Assembly (NCBI RefSeq): GCF_017591425.1
Contig: NW_024465885.1
Coordinates: 37,890,501-37,954,500, forward strand
Direction: 5' to 3'
From: Ochotona curzoniae
Lineage: Eukaryota; Chordata; Mammalia; Lagomorpha; Ochotonidae
Length of the DNA: 64,000 nucleotides
Shown here: one piece after another, positions 11,870-24,140 of the stretch
How the letters are laid out: each line of letters begins with the position of its first letter
Numbering within the stretch: position 1 is the first letter of the stretch
Translations under genes and position numbers: made by a program
Notes under the pieces: model-generated
The model's database searches: none
The model's input: only the letters and a program-made list of their open reading frames with translations
Told to the model about the DNA's origin: nothing

Positions 11870-12190
11870 GGCTGAAACAATGGCTCAAGAGGCTAATCCT
11901 CCACCTTTAAGTGCCAGGATCCCATATGAGTGCTGGTACACATCCTGGCTGCTCAACTATCCATAATGAACTCTATTTATGGCCTAAAATAACCCTGTAG
12001 AATATGGCCTAAGCCTTGGGACCATGCAGCTGTGTGGGAGAACCAGAAGCTGCTGGCCTCGGATTGACTCAGCTTCAGCCATTGTGGCTATTTGAAGAGT
12101 GAGCCAATGGATGAAAGCTCTTTCTGTCTCTCTCTGTAAAATCTGCTTTTCCACTGAAAACAAATCCAGCTTAAAGAAAGAAAAAAGAAA
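11870..12190 (+). mobile_element. Old diverged C-SINE
   Basis: Plus-strand order: 'gggctgaaacaatggctcaagaggctaatcc' head, 'caggatcccatatgagtgctggt' at 11916, 'ccttgggaccatgcagctgtgtgggagaacc' at 12015, 'tggctatttgaagagtgagccaatggatgaaagctc' at 12085, then a CT-rich and A-rich tail. Confidence 0.85.
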
Positions 12191-12655
12191 CAAAGAAATA
12201 AGGAAAAAGAGTGAAAGACAGACCATTGGGGGAACAAAGAACTTTTTATTTAAAAAACAAATCCAAGGACTGTAACACATAAGTTGCATGTTAATATCTG
12301 ACCATATTTGGGATGATAAATTTCAGAAGTATTTGATTAGCAGAGACCAGCTATCAGGACTGCAGTGCTAATTCTCACTGCGGTGTACTTTTGAACTCCT
12401 GTTTTACCACCGTGGGCTTCTGTTTCCTTCACAGTTCAGTGCTTGTTCACAGTTGCAATAAAATGAAAACATACATATGAGATATAATCTATACATTTAT
12501 TATTCTTGAAATTCATTGATCTTTTCTATCCCTTTAAATAATGATTCCCTGGTTCTGTGAAAATTAAGCACATACCAAAACATTTAAAACTCTTCATGGT
12601 AATGAGTGTGCAACTTTTAAATAATATATGGAGACTGTGTGGTGACAGAGTCATC
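12191..12655. other. Unclassified non-coding DNA
   Basis: Nothing recognisable beyond an A-rich start that belongs to the preceding SINE tail. Confidence 0.4.
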
Positions 12656-12905
12656 AAGTCCTCATCTGCGGTAGTTTTCGTGGCTGACAGCACACCATAG
12701 AAATAACAGAAATGCAGTTTAATCTCACTTCTGGAGCTGGAAGCCAACGAGCAAGGTGAGGCAGGCTTGCATCCTCCTGAGGCCTCTCTCCTGGACACAC
12801 AGACATCTGCTTTCTCCCTGTGTCCTTCCCAGTCCATCTCCACTCACCTGTGGCATAGTACATTAGATCCCCGCTGAGGGACTTCACTAGGTTCTGATGA
12901 ACGTG
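12656..12905 (-). mobile_element. MaLR-type LTR fragment, antisense
   Basis: The plus strand reads 'cacttctggagctggaagccaacgagcaaggtg' (12726) then 'gaggcctctctcctggacacacagacatctgctttctccctgtgtccttccc' (12780), the usual antisense wording of MLT1/MST-type LTRs ('ttctggaggctggaagtcc...'). Confidence 0.65.
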
Positions 12906-13124
12906 TAAAGGCCCTCTCTTCAATGATAGTCACAGTAGAGATTAAGAATTCCACCTATAAGTCGGGGGGAGACAAAATGCATTCCAAACAATATCATAAG
13001 AATTTTTGTGAAAAGGAGGAGATTATTAAAGTCCAAAGTTTATTGGCAGTGTTTAGTGAGAACTAAAACCAGTATTACCTAATGTAGTGAAAACAATGAA
13101 CCAGTTCATGAAATTTCCTTGTGG

Positions 13125-13960
13125 ATGTTTTTGCTGTTGTTATTGTTGTTCCATGGGACAGGGATTCCCCATCACCCCTCCCTGCTGTTTTCCCCATATT
13201 ATTACAATAGTAAAATTCTTCACAAAAGTCACAAATCCACAAATTCTGTTAGTTAAGTATTGTAGATATATACTACATTAGAAAGTCTAGTTTCCAATTG
13301 TCAAAAGTATATTTAATAGTTTCACTGGGAGTAGAAGTGCATACTGCAATGTATCTTTACTTCCCAGCATGCTTGTCTCTGTTAAACAGTTCATCTGTGA
13401 CAATACAGGTACACATGTTTGCCTGCAAATCTATTTGGTTTTTACTTTGCAAGGAAGTGTCTTATCTCCAAGAGAACATTTGATATCTGTCCTTTTGGGA
13501 CTGGATTACTTCATTGAGCATAATATTCTGTAGTTAGTACAATTTGTTGCAGATGGTAGAATTTCATATTTTTAACGGCAGAGTAGTATTCCATGAAGTA
13601 GATGTAAGCTTTTTTATCCATTTTCTTTTAATGAGTATCCAGATTATTTGCACGTCATTGCCATTGTGGATTGTGCTGTTATATAGAGTTGCAAGTCAGT
13701 TTCTCAAACACAGATTTTACTTCTTTTGAATACATTCCTAGGATTGGGATAGGTGGGTCATATGGCAGATCAAATCTCTGTCTTTGCACTCTCCACACTG
13801 ACTTCCATAGTGACTGTACTAGCCTTCTCCCACCAACAGTGGAGTAGGGCACCTTTCTCCCCACCTCAATGTCAACAACTGCTTTTAGTGTAGGCTAATA
13901 TCAGTGGAGCTAGGTGAAACCTCAATGTAAAATTTATTTGTATTTCCATAAAAGCTAGGG
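13125..13960 (-). mobile_element. L1 3' end, antisense
   Basis: In plus-strand order the 3' UTR comes first (13125-13480), then antisense ORF2 3' sequence: 'gactggattacttcattgagcataatattctg' (13499), 'agtagtattccatgaagtagatg' (13583), 'attgtggattgtgctgttat' (13664), 'cctaggattgggataggtgggtcatatggcag' (13737) and 'ccaccaacagtgga' (13830). Frames are broken. A medium-age L1 truncated near 13960. Confidence 0.85.
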
Positions 13961-14196
13961 ACACTGGGTGTGGTATAATTTTACAAAATTAATGATTTCA
14001 GAAAAAATACTTTATGCTTCAATTCCAGGAATGCATATGGTAAGTATAATTGATTTCCTGTATAAAACTATACTTTATAGCAATAAAATATAGACTATTA
14101 AACCATTATCTCATTTGTTACAACGAAGGTCCAAGGTTTTTGTGATCCCAAATAGAAAACAATTTAGAAATTTTTATTTTATTTTTTCAAATATTA

Positions 14197-14414
14197 TTGG
14201 GTCTGCTATGATGGCTCAATCTTTTATTATACATACAGGAATCTCCTGTGGGTATTAATTCATGTCTCAGTTCCCAACCAGCTTCCTGTTTATCACTTAA
14301 GAGGTCAGTGGAGGATGGCTCAAGGCTTTAAGAACCTGCAACCATGTGGTAAATTGCAAGGACTTTCCTGGCCTGGATTCAGCTCAGCCAAAGCAATGGA
14401 CAGAGGATCTCTTT
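14197..14414 (+). mobile_element. C-SINE, left arm of an inverted pair
   Basis: Plus-strand SINE: 'gggtctgctatgatggctcaatc' head, 'gaggtcagtggaggatggctcaaggcttt' and 'ggattcagctcagccaaagcaatgg'. The 3' end abuts an opposite-strand SINE at about 14415. Diverged and lacking a clear A-tail. Confidence 0.7.
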
Positions 14415-14672
14415 TGAAAGACAGATCCACAGAGAAAAAAATCTTCCATTCTCTTGTTTACTCCCCAAATGCCTGTAATGGCAAGACCTGAGCCAATATA
14501 AAGCCAGGAGCCAGGAGCTTTTCTGGTTCTCCCGTGTGATTAGACGGTCTAAGACTTTGGTCCATCCCCTGCTGGGAGCTGGGTGGGAAGCAGAGCAGCT
14601 GAGACAAACTGAATCCCATATGGGCTGGCAACATTTGGAGGTGGAAAATCAGCCAGTTGAACCATGACATCT
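14415..14672 (-). mobile_element. C-SINE, right arm of an inverted pair
   Basis: Minus-strand SINE with 'tgaaagacagatccacagag' tail (14415), 'agccaggagccaggagc' (14501), 'gctgggtgggaagcagagcagctgagac' (14577) and 'gaatcccatatgggc' (14611). It directly abuts the plus-strand SINE, so the pair is arranged 3' end to 3' end. Confidence 0.8.
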
Positions 14673-14769
14673 AATTCAGGAATTCTCCTAGTTGTGACAC
14701 AAATAAAATAAGATGACTACACACTGAGTATGATAATATGCCATGACTATTCCAGCCAAAATGATCAGT

Positions 14770-14850
14770 GCATTTCTAGGGGGTCACCTAACCTCTGTGA
14801 CAATCAGTATCTTCAGTTGCAAAATGAAGGCAATGCATTAGTCGAGATCC
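14770..14850 (+). mobile_element. MIR core fragment
   Basis: 'gggtcacctaacctctgtgacaatcagtatcttcagttgcaaaatgaagg' parallels the MIR core 'gtcacttaacctctctgagcctcagtttcctcatctgtaaaatggg'. Confidence 0.65.
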
Positions 14851-17089
14851 AATTCCTTTTTATCCCAAAGGCATAGCCGTTATCTCCTGGCGCCAGGTCA
14901 GAATGAAGGGGTAAGGAGTCCCATGTGACTGAGAGTGGTGGGGAGGGGGTGGAAGGGATGCTCTCAAAAACCTTTCCTACCCAAGGAAGCTGTCAGGTTT
15001 TATTTATTTTTATTGTGGTAATCAGCTTTTATGACATCAGTTGAGGCGTGTTTGGAAGTAATCAGGTGACCTGCTGATTTAGTGGGTGCACAAAAGCACT
15101 GTGCATGGCACTCTCCTCTGGCATTTAACCCTCTGCTGATAGAAACACATACTAAGTCTGATAGATGCCAACAGAGGGCCTTCATCCAACTGTATTCTAT
15201 TCCTTCTCTTGAGACACACTGGAACAAAACAGTCTACGGAAGGGTTTATTTCAGCAATTTGAGAATATGAGACTGTGGCACAAAGAAAATGCTGACATCC
15301 AAGAACTAGTAGGAACTTGCAAAAACCAAATGAAGAATTACTTTGGACAAATGACTATTTCTGCAGTTTAATTCAGTAATAGTTCATTGCATATATTTTT
15401 GGTTTGCTTGGTTTTTTAGTAAGATCCCCATGAAAACACAGTACAATATTATTGTGGGAGGAGGTATACATTTCTAATGTATCATATTAGAACAGAGGGC
15501 ACAAATTACAAGAAAGGGAACAAGGTGTTGCTGATTGCACTTTGCATCTTGGGAATTATTCCAAAACACAAGGTTTGTTTAGCTTGTGTTGTTTTCTGTG
15601 AGTTTCAGTTCTGGACTTTTGTCCAGTAATCGCATTTGGAATAACTGTTCCTTGAGTGTTCATACTGATTCCAGGAACAATCCCTATTGGTTACCAAGTC
15701 GTGGGATGGCTGGAATCTTATGAGCTTGTCTTGGACGTCAGTTGTAAATTTCTGTTAATTCACACTTTTGGAAAGCTTGTGTTACTCTGACTTGCCAGCT
15801 CTCCACTTTTGCGGCTATTACACCATTTTATACCCACTCATTTTTACATTGCATTTTCTTCTCTCCATCATCAAGTGAATGAAAAATTAAATCAAATTTT
15901 AATATTATGCAAGGAAAAACATAATTAAGATAATGAGCAAAAAATTAAAGATGCTGAAATCCTTATTTTGCAACTGAAATCTAAATAAGAAATATTTTTA
16001 AATTAATTACTCATCTGAGTTATGTGCCACAGTTTTCCAAGAGAGATACCTATTTTAAAACAGATACTGATGTCAGTACTTTATTATCCCACCATAATTT
16101 AATATAGAAGCAAGTAAATATCCTCCTGACTTTTCTTTAATTCTTTGATTCTTTTCTGGACCTGTGGATAGAATATAGTAAGAATAAACCTCCCCCTGCT
16201 CAATCCAACAGTCACTCCTCTTTCCAAGTCTGTGTTTGTACCTGGCTCATTGAGTTGGGGAAGCGTCTGCTTATCAATTTGTTGCTAACACAGGAGAGAG
16301 TGGGGCAGTGTCAGTCATCCCTCCTGTGTTAAGCCCGATATTCCTACCACAATTCTTCATCATCTCTGTAGTTCTGCAGGGTCAGAATCAGCAGATTTGC
16401 TTTCTGGGTAGGCTTGAAACTTTCAGCTTTCTCAGGCCAGCTGAATCTATGATTATTCATCTGCATGTTTTCCAGCTTTTCAAACCTCATTGCCCTGACT
16501 GATCTCATTTCTTATGCTGCTACATTTATCCTTGTGGGACTAAGTTCCTGCACTTGTGGTTGTTGTTGTTAGCTTATGTTTTGTGAATTCAATTCCTGAA
16601 GGCAGCATGGGGAAATGTATCCTTGAAATCTTCCATTCTTAAACACCTTGAGAGGTGATTTAAATGAGGAAGCAATAGGCCTTTGCTCTACATCTTCCTC
16701 TGTAAAATATGTCCCTGTTTTCATCTCAGTTATGGCTTGAAAAACCCTACGCAGGTCTCAACTGGCTGTCAATGCAAATTCGCCAAGTCATTAGTTAATA
16801 ACAGCTGAAAGAGTTAATGTAAGGTTCAATGGTAGCAAGATGGTGATGAATGAAAAGTGCCAGTGATTGTCTCTCCAGAGCAAGCAAGTGGAGCAGCTGT
16901 TCACCCCCAAGATCCCTTCACTGGAACTATGAAGGCCCGTACAGTAGGGCCAACTCCATACTTCTAAATCTGTATTGTGAAATGTATAAAATTTGTTCAC
17001 CTTATGTAAATAAGTGCTTTTTGTTAAGTAAGAGGGGGCACCCTCATCAAAAAATGGTGTGGGAAGCCAGATTTCCATCTGAAGAAATT
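14851..17089. other. Unique non-coding DNA
   Basis: About 2.2 kb without a recognised repeat or a credible gene. The overlapping opposite-strand frames at 15000-15270 and 16790-17100 show no protein features. Confidence 0.4.
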
Positions 17090-17312
17090 GGAAACTAGAT
17101 TTCTACATAAAGTCTTATATAAAAATCAGCTCATACTAGGTTATTAGTCTAAAAACCTTTGAAATTCTAGAAGAAAACACAGGGGAAATGTAAGTCATCG
17201 GCTTAGCACAGACTTCTTGGTTAAGATCCTAGAAGCGTAAAAAAAAAAAAGGAAAAATAGACAAATGAAACTGTATTATTATGTTAAATAATATCAAGCT
17301 AAGAAAGTTTCT

Positions 17313-17608
17313 GGGGCCAACAATGTGGCATAGTAGTTAACACTTAGCCTGCAGCTCCAGCATCCCATTTGGGTGCCAGTTCAAATGCCAGACACTCCAC
17401 CTCGGATCCAGCTCCCTGTTTGTGGCCTGGGAAAGCCCTAGAAGATGGATGAAGTGCTTAGATACCAGAACCCATGTGAGACACTAGAAAAGATCTCTTG
17501 GCTCCTGCAGCCATTTGAGCAAAGGACTAGAGGATGGAAGATTTCTTTCTCTCTCTCCTGTTTGTAATTCTGTCCTTCATGTAGAAACTTTAAAAAAAAA
17601 ATCTTAAA
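17313..17608 (+). mobile_element. C-SINE nested in L1
   Basis: Starts 'ggggccaacaatgtggcatagtagttaa', then 'ccagcatcccatttgggtgcc', 'cagctccctgtttgtggcctgggaaagc', 'agccatttgagcaaagg' and the tail 'ctttaaaaaaaaaatctt'. Confidence 0.9.
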
Positions 17609-17744
17609 AATAACACAAAAGCTCTGCAGAACAGAGAAGGAACTAAATGGGAGACAGTGTCTGCACCTGTGCAGCTGAAAACAGACAGACATCCAGGATA
17701 TGCAAATGGCTCAAACAATTTAAAAAAAGACAACTAAAATGGAC

Positions 17745-17948
17745 AAAGGAAGCAGTGGTTCTGTGCCATAGCTGACAAAGCTGCTGTCTACACTAAGAGA
17801 TCTGAATGTAGCTCTGGCTCCTGGCTTCTCCCTGGCCGAGTGCTGGCTGTTGCAGCCATCTGGAGAACTGAACCAAGGGATAGAAGCTCGCTTTGTCTCT
17901 CCCTCTCTAACTCTGCCTTTCAAATGGATAAGTAAATCTTTAAAATGA
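17745..17948 (+). mobile_element. C-SINE nested in L1, internally deleted
   Basis: About 200 bp. Head 'ggttctgtgccatagctgacaaagctgctgtct', then directly 'tctggctcctggcttctccctggccgagtgctggctgttgcagccatctgg' and the tail 'ctttcaaatggataagtaaatctttaaa'. The middle block with 'cccatatggg' and 'ggaaagcagtgg' is missing. Confidence 0.8.
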
Positions 17949-18364
17949 ACAAGAATACTAGCAAACATTTTTTTTTCAAAGGATGAAATACAAATGACCA
18001 ATGAGCACATGAAAAAATGCTAAGATGACTAAGCCATTATGGAAATGCAAACAAGAACCACAATGAGGTATCACCTCAGCCCGGTAATAATGATTATTTT
18101 CTAAAAATAAGAATAATAATAATACATACAATAAAAGGAGTAAAAATATGTTCAAACGTTATTGATGGGATTACAAACTGGCATAACCACTGTGGACAAT
18201 AATACGGAAAGCCGCCTTGCTTCCCTGGATCAAATCATGTAAATCATCATATACTCTTCTTTCCTACCATGTAATTAATTTTTTTTCATACTCCAAAAGA
18301 ATCCATTACTTTCTCTGAAATCAAAATAATACACAAGGTTGTTAAATAATGTACAAGTTCTTTT

Positions 18365-18688
18365 TTTTAAGATTTATTTATTTTTGTTGGAAAGTCAGAT
18401 ATACAGAGAGGAAGAGAGACAGAGAGCAAGATCTTCTGTCCGATGGTTCATTCCCCAAGTGAGCTGCAATGGCTGGAGCTGAGCCAATCCGAAGCCAGGA
18501 GACAGAAACTTCCTCTAGGTCTCCCACACAGGTGCCGGGTCCCAAGGCTTTGGGCCATCCTTGACTGCTTTCCCAAGCCACTGCTTTCCCATGGGAAGTA
18601 GGGCTGCCAGGATTAGAACCGGTGCCCATGCGGGATCCAGGCTCGTGCAAGGCGAGGACTTTAACCACTATGCTATCGTGATAGGTCC
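18365..18688 (-). mobile_element. C-SINE, fairly young, long target duplication
   Basis: Nearly consensus minus-strand copy: tail 'aagatttatttatttttgttggaaagtcagatatacagag', 'gattagaaccggtgcccatgcgggatcc' (18611) and head 'ggacctatcacgatagcatag'. The flanks 18344-18364 and 18689-18709 form a 21-bp direct repeat with two differences. A 'cactgctttccca' segment near 18576-18590 is duplicated inside the body. Confidence 0.9.
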
Positions 18689-19026
18689 AAATAATATGCA
18701 AGTTCTTTTAAGGGTGACTCTAAAACACAATTAAGACTTCAAGATTCCCAAAGCATTTCAAGTTGAACCCGTTGCTTAGAGATGGGAGATGGTTTCTATG
18801 TAATCTGACTAACCTGGCTCATGCACGTTCAAGCAGGTGAAATGTGACTATAAAGCAAGAGTGTTTGCACTGTAGATAAACTACTGAGTGCATTAAAAAA
18901 AGAAAAGAGAAAAAAAGATTATATGCAAGAGCACACCATTTTGCCAACAAGTAGTGATTTTCTATTAGAGCTATTATTAATTGATTATTTTGGGTTATTC
19001 TCCTAAATAAATGTTTATATTTGTAT

Positions 19027-19445
19027 TTAGTCTGTTTTCTGTAGCTGAAACATAATATCTGAGTATTTGTGAAAAGAGCTCACTGTTTTGGAACCTGAAC
19101 GGTTAATATTGGGGGAGGGGGTGGTCCCATCTATTGGGTCTCTGGCTGACACTACCACAATGACAGCAGTGCACAGAAAATATGTCAACAAGGTTCAGAA
19201 GGCAGGCTCATTCTGTATGTAACAATTCATTCTCCCAGGAGCTAACTTATTCCATCCACCACCCGTGACCAGCATTAATCTCTTCCAAAAACAATGACTC
19301 CAAGTACCTACCCTGATGAGACTCACGAATTCCAAAGTTCCATCTAAGCCCCACAAGTTCCATCTCTCAACTCTACAACCTTGGGGACCAATCTTATAAC
19401 ACATGAAGTTTTCAGGGGCACAGTTAAACTGTATCCAGCCCTGTA
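19027..19445 (-). mobile_element. MaLR-type LTR, antisense, long copy
   Basis: In plus-strand order: 'tttagtctgttttctgtagctgaaacataatatctgagta' (19026), 'aggagctaacttattccatccacc' (19238), 'agcattaatctcttcc' (19271), 'accttggggaccaatcttataacacatgaagttttcaggggcacagttaaactgtatcc' (19377). This is the antisense order of THE1/MST/MLT1 LTRs. Confidence 0.8.
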
Positions 19446-20285
19446 TACTCAAAAGACTAAGAAAGAAATGAAGGAAAGAGGAAAGGAAGAAAAAAAGAAG
19501 AAGAGAGAAACTCTCTTTCAACATGTGTAAGAACTACATGGATTCACAGTAACAAAAAAATTTTTTTAAACCGTTTCACATAGTTGATGCTTAAGTTCTC
19601 TGATAAACTTTAGAAAATGAGGTCTCTTTCGAATTATATTTGTGTTACACATGCCTGATAGTTTTGGTAGCTAGGGATACCTTGTTACCCACAAGAAACA
19701 AATATTTGAAAGAACCCATACATTCTTAAAAAATAATTCTCTAAAACATTATTTCCACATAGACAAAAACTGAAACAACCTTCCAAATCCCAAGAAAAAA
19801 GCAATAATTAAATGTCTATTATGAAATAGTGAGAACACTGAAATTTGTTTTTATAACTCTGTGGCAATAACGGACAATTTTTATAGCTGTGTATGTAACA
19901 GTGTTTACTATTAGCCAACTCAGTGCACAGAACATTTCTAAATGAAAAGTTTAGCAATTTTATCCAATATTAAACCATTAGCATAGAAGCTGATAAAGTA
20001 ACGTTTTGAAACACTCTTGAAAAATCACATCTTTCAAGCTTTCATTCCAATGATCTTATAAATAGAAATTTGGCTTTAATTCTCTTTCTAGGTTTACAGT
20101 AAAGTCAGAGAAAAAAAGTTTCCACATTGAATGCTACCATTGAATGAGCACATAACTGGCTGCTGAGCTGAACAGGGCAGACACATAGAATTAAACTTAT
20201 TTTTACATTTTATCATTAACTATTTGATGGTATTTATGAAATACAATGTGATAGTGCAATCACATTTATTTAGCAGGTGAAGATC
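19446..20285. other. AT-rich unique DNA
   Basis: A purine-rich stretch at 19460-19510 ('gaaagaaatgaaggaaagaggaaaggaag' type) opens it. Nothing else recognised. Confidence 0.45.
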
Positions 20286-20760
20286 AAAGCAAGCTGTTCA
20301 GTATCCTTATCTCTTTGAGTACGTTTGGTTTATATCTTTCATGAACACCGACCATCCCACGCATCTATGAGGTACAGCGTGGCATTTCATCAAATGGACA
20401 CGAGGTATACTGAATGAGTTAGGCAAGCAATGTTTCCATCTTCTTCATAACTCCACGTCGGACCCTTTGCATTCCTTTCCTCCCTCTTTTCATAGAATAC
20501 ATGATAGATGTGAACCATAGTCTCCTCACTGCGCTGTATGTAGAATGCCTGAACTTAACCTCTCCTGTTCAGCTGTGCTTTCATACCTGCTACCTCCCTG
20601 CTGCTCACACTCTCTTGAATCCCACTCTAATATTCATTACGCTCAAATCTACATTTTCTTCCTTGGTTTTAGCTCCGGAAATGAGAGAGGACATTGTTTC
20701 CTGAGTCTGATTTATTTCATTTAACATCCATCCACTTCCCTGCAGCTGGTAGGAAATTCT
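20286..20760 (-). mobile_element. Ancient L1 3' UTR, antisense
   Basis: The block 20370-20600 (bases for 'gaggtacagcgtggcatttcatc', 'gtgaaccatagtctcctcactgcgctgtatgtagaatgcc') follows the antisense L1MA/MB 3' UTR order ('actatagtcaccctactgtgctat..'). It runs into antisense ORF2-end wording 'gagtctgatttatttcatttaacatccatccacttccctgcag' at 20703. Confidence 0.65.
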
Positions 20761-22285
20761 TCTTAGTTTGCCTTCAGGAACTCCAGCATGCTGTATGCCT
20801 GGATAGACTTAGGGAAACATGAGAAACTGCAACACTGATCCTTGTTTCACAAGACACATTAGATACTTTACACTTGATTCATACACCTGCTGAGCAGGTC
20901 AATTACAGATTGGTCTTGCTAAATTCATTGTGGGGAAAGAGGTTTTGAAGTGCCTATAACTGCTAAACGTACCAAGGAATCTTCACTTAACTGTCTATAT
21001 TCTCTACTCCTCACAGATGGGATTGTGAACACCAATGTCTACTTATGTCTTTCAGGGTATTTCTCAGAACTGAAAAATTGTATCTCTGTACCATCTTGTT
21101 ACATCGCTAAATCCAATCACATCCTCTTCAATATCAATTTAGTTCTTTTCTCTGTTTGTTGACTTCGTTCTATCAAAGATGTCGCAATTTCCTCATGATG
21201 GCATTTTACTTCCACTCAGAGTATTCAAGGCAATGGGGTATTTAACGTTTTTTTTTTTTAAATAGACTTGGTTTCTGGAAGGATGAAGTTTTAGCCTTAG
21301 AAATAGAGGGGTTACAAGTGTGTGTCTCATATGAGACAGGAAATGCAGTTTACATTTCCCGCTGAGATCTGCTCTTTTTCAGTATTTGTTTCTTTCATTG
21401 CTTTGCCTGCTGAGATAATCCCATTGTCATTGTAGACATCGGGTATCTTTCACGGTGTCAGACCTCTTTGGTGTCTTTGGAGTGGCCTCTGAGACAACTC
21501 TTTGCTCTGTAACAGAGAATGCTGGAGCTGGTTCATGCCAGCTGGTTGAGGTGAGTTGATAGCATAAACCACCATGGTGACTGCCATTATGGGAGCATTT
21601 GCACCTTGAGAATTAATCAATTAGACAAGTTAAGTGCTTGAATTGCCTTCCTCGCCCTCAGTATATAGCCATTTAGCAGCACACAATTGTGTGTGTGCAT
21701 GACTACAATCCATTTACATGTGTCATGTTACAGCATAAATGGAAAAAGGCACAATTTTTTTTCAAAGCATCTTCTGCACATACTCTGCCATATCTCTCAG
21801 TCTCTCAGTCATCTTGGTTTGATTCTTGGAGCACCAGTTCCCAGTATCACAAACATAGAAATCTAGAAGTTTGACTCCTTCAGCACCTTCCAGACATTCC
21901 AGATTAGACTTGTGTTACATCAATATATTTCCTGGAGAATCTTCTTAGGATTTGGTTGAATAATGCATTGATTTCTGAATGGTTTGGGTAAGATGGGAAA
22001 AATGTTATGATGTTAGAATTATGGACATATTATAATACAAAAGAATATTATAAGAACTTTTTTCATATTCACAATCTAGTTTAAAGAAATTCACTGGAAT
22101 ATCTTGTCTCTAATCATCCTTTCGTTTCTTTAGAGCGAGCTTTGTGATGCGGATCATATTTATGAGCTTCTTGATATCTGTGGTGTTCTTTTATTATTTT
22201 AAATGTCTGAATAAGTGGTGTAACATTTTTTAAACTGGTTTTTTTTGTTCTGATAAAGTAAATCAGGGCATCTCATATTTTGTCA
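20761..22285. other. Unique non-coding DNA
   Basis: No gene or confident repeat. A perfect 14-bp palindrome, gtctcatatgagac, lies at 21325-21338. Confidence 0.4.
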
Positions 22286-22880
22286 TTTTTTGTTGTATAT
22301 TGTTAGATTTAAACAATGTATACATTCTTTTGTTGACAAGAGATGTTGGTTTAAATTTTTTGCTTTTACAAAAATAAACTCTGCAATGGAAACTTTTGTA
22401 GATGTCTTCTTATGCATATCTCTGAGAATTTTTTTGAAAATTAGTGTATTTTTAATTGAAAGGCAGATTTACAGACAGATGTAGAGTCAGAGAGAGCTCT
22501 CACATCCTCTGGTTCACTCCCTAAGTGGCTACAACAGTCCAAGCCGAGCCAATCTGAAACCAGCAGCCAAGAGCTTCTACAATATCTAACACATGGATGC
22601 AGGGAAGCAAGAACTTGAGCCATCTTCTGCTACTTTTACAGTCCACATATGGAGAGCTGAGAACAACTGGGATTCAAACTGTGCCCATATAGGATGCAAA
22701 TGCTTGCAGGTGGAGGATTGGCCTGGTGAACCACTGTACCTATAAAAATTGTGTAAAAGTGTGTAGCTAGGTGTAGAGTTATTGGATAGTGCAAATTGTG
22801 CCTTGACAAACTTCTTGGGTGTTGCCAAACTCCTCTCGATGGTGATTATAGCAGATTGCAATTCACACACTAGACTACAA
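22286..22880 (-). mobile_element. Ancient L1 fragment, antisense, split by a C-SINE
   Basis: Flank pieces 22286-22436 and 22756-22880 join into antisense ORF2-end text: 'acaaaaataaactctgcaatggaaac', 'atgcatatctctgag', then 'gctaggtgtagagttattggatag' and 'gccaaactcctctcgatggtgatt'. Confidence 0.6.
22449..22744 (-). mobile_element. C-SINE nested in antisense L1
   Basis: Tail 'tttttaattgaaaggcagatttacagacag', then 'ggttcactccctaagtggctacaac', 'gagctgagaacaactgggattcaaactgtgcccatatagg' and the head 'ggtacagtggttcacc' read on minus. Flanks aaaattagtgta (22437) and aaaattgtgta (22745) look like a degraded target duplication. Confidence 0.85.
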
Positions 22881-23825
22881 AAGTCCTGGTTGCTCTATTA
22901 TCTTAAGAGTGGCACTACTGAAGTTAAGGATTCACAGGTAAAATGGAAGTAAAATTAACAAGGTGGTTCTAAGGTAAGACACATTACACCCACATTTTAT
23001 TATATACAAAAAAATGAGCAGATCCAGAAATGAGATAAGCTCAAATACACTACTAGCAAGAGAATGTATACATGATTATTTACTCCTATTTATCAAAAAA
23101 ATCATTTGAAATAAAAATGGAATGAAGGACTGAAATTTGAGCAATCATAAAAATGATACAATCATTGTACCACTGTATCATTTGAGCAGTAACTGTCAAG
23201 GATTTGAAGGAACTTCTGAGTTAATGCAAATGTTCTATAGAGTTTGAATATTGGTTACACAGGTGTAAATATTTGTCAAAATCCACTAAACTGTCCATTT
23301 TAAGATCTGTACAAATAATAAACTACAGAACAAATTAAAAAGAATATTGAGGAAGGATAAATCAGAGATGAAAGGAAAATTATTGAATATGAATCTCTAT
23401 AGCCTTCTCCCTGTTCTATTCACGGAGAAGGACATTTTGGCTGGTTAAGTAGTTCTAACGACTGCCTTTCTATTTATTCTTTCAAGCACACATGTTTGGC
23501 AGAACAATTGGAGACACTTTAAACTTTGGAGAGTATAAAATTGGGGAAGCTGAGTTTAGAAAAAAGGGGATTGCTTACAACTATCTTGCCATATGTTGTA
23601 GGACACTGAAGTGTCTCAAATAAAGGAAGTTTAACATATTTTTCCTGAGATAAAAGTGTAACCTCCCTTTGCTGCTCTCCAAAAGCAGCAATAAAAAATT
23701 TAAACAGCATGCCAATCTCTTATGGATATTGCACTGATGTTTCTCTTAAATGTAGGTAAATCAGGAAAGAATATTCCTAAAAAATGTTTTGTGTGTCCAA
23801 TTTGAAAATATTTTCATTACCATTT
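22881..23825. other. AT-rich unique DNA
   Basis: Nothing recognised. Confidence 0.45.
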
Positions 23826-24140
23826 TAAAAGATATATTGCTTGAAAGGTAGAGTTACAGAAATAAGAAAAGACACTAAGCAATGGAGAAACAAGAGAGGG
23901 AGTGAGAGAGAGAGAAAGAAGAGCCAGATATATCTCCAATCTGCTGGTTCACTTCCCAGATGGTTGCTGCTGCCAGGATGGGACCAAGTCAAAGCCAGAA
24001 GCCTGGAACTGAACATGTGTCTCCCATATGGGTGACAGAGATTCAAGTCTTGTGAAAATTTCCTCAGGTTTCCCAGATGACTTAGCAGGTCAAAAGTGAA
24101 GCATGCAAAATAAGAACCAGTACTCAAGGGATATCAGTTA
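23826..24140 (-). mobile_element. Old diverged C-SINE
   Basis: Tail 'aaaagatatattgcttgaaagg', GA-rich stretch, 'caatctgctggttcacttcccagatgg' (23937) and 'gtgtctcccatatgggtgacag' (24015) in minus-strand order. Confidence 0.75.

Larger units (their letters stand above)
17090..18290 (+). mobile_element. Old L1 ORF2 fragment carrying two C-SINEs
   Basis: Sense L1 wording appears in three pieces, 17090-17312, 17609-17744 and 17949-18290: 'gaaattctagaagaaaacacagggg', 'gatatgcaaatggctcaaacaattt', 'gatgaaatacaaatgaccaatgagcacatgaaaaaatgc' and 'tggaaatgcaaacaagaaccacaatgaggtatcacc'. Two C-SINEs fill the gaps, so the L1 is older than both. Confidence 0.75.

Noticed and set aside
21325..21338. Perfect 14-bp palindrome gtctcatatgagac as an operator-like site
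   Set aside because: Palindromes of this size occur by chance at this scale and there is no associated gene.
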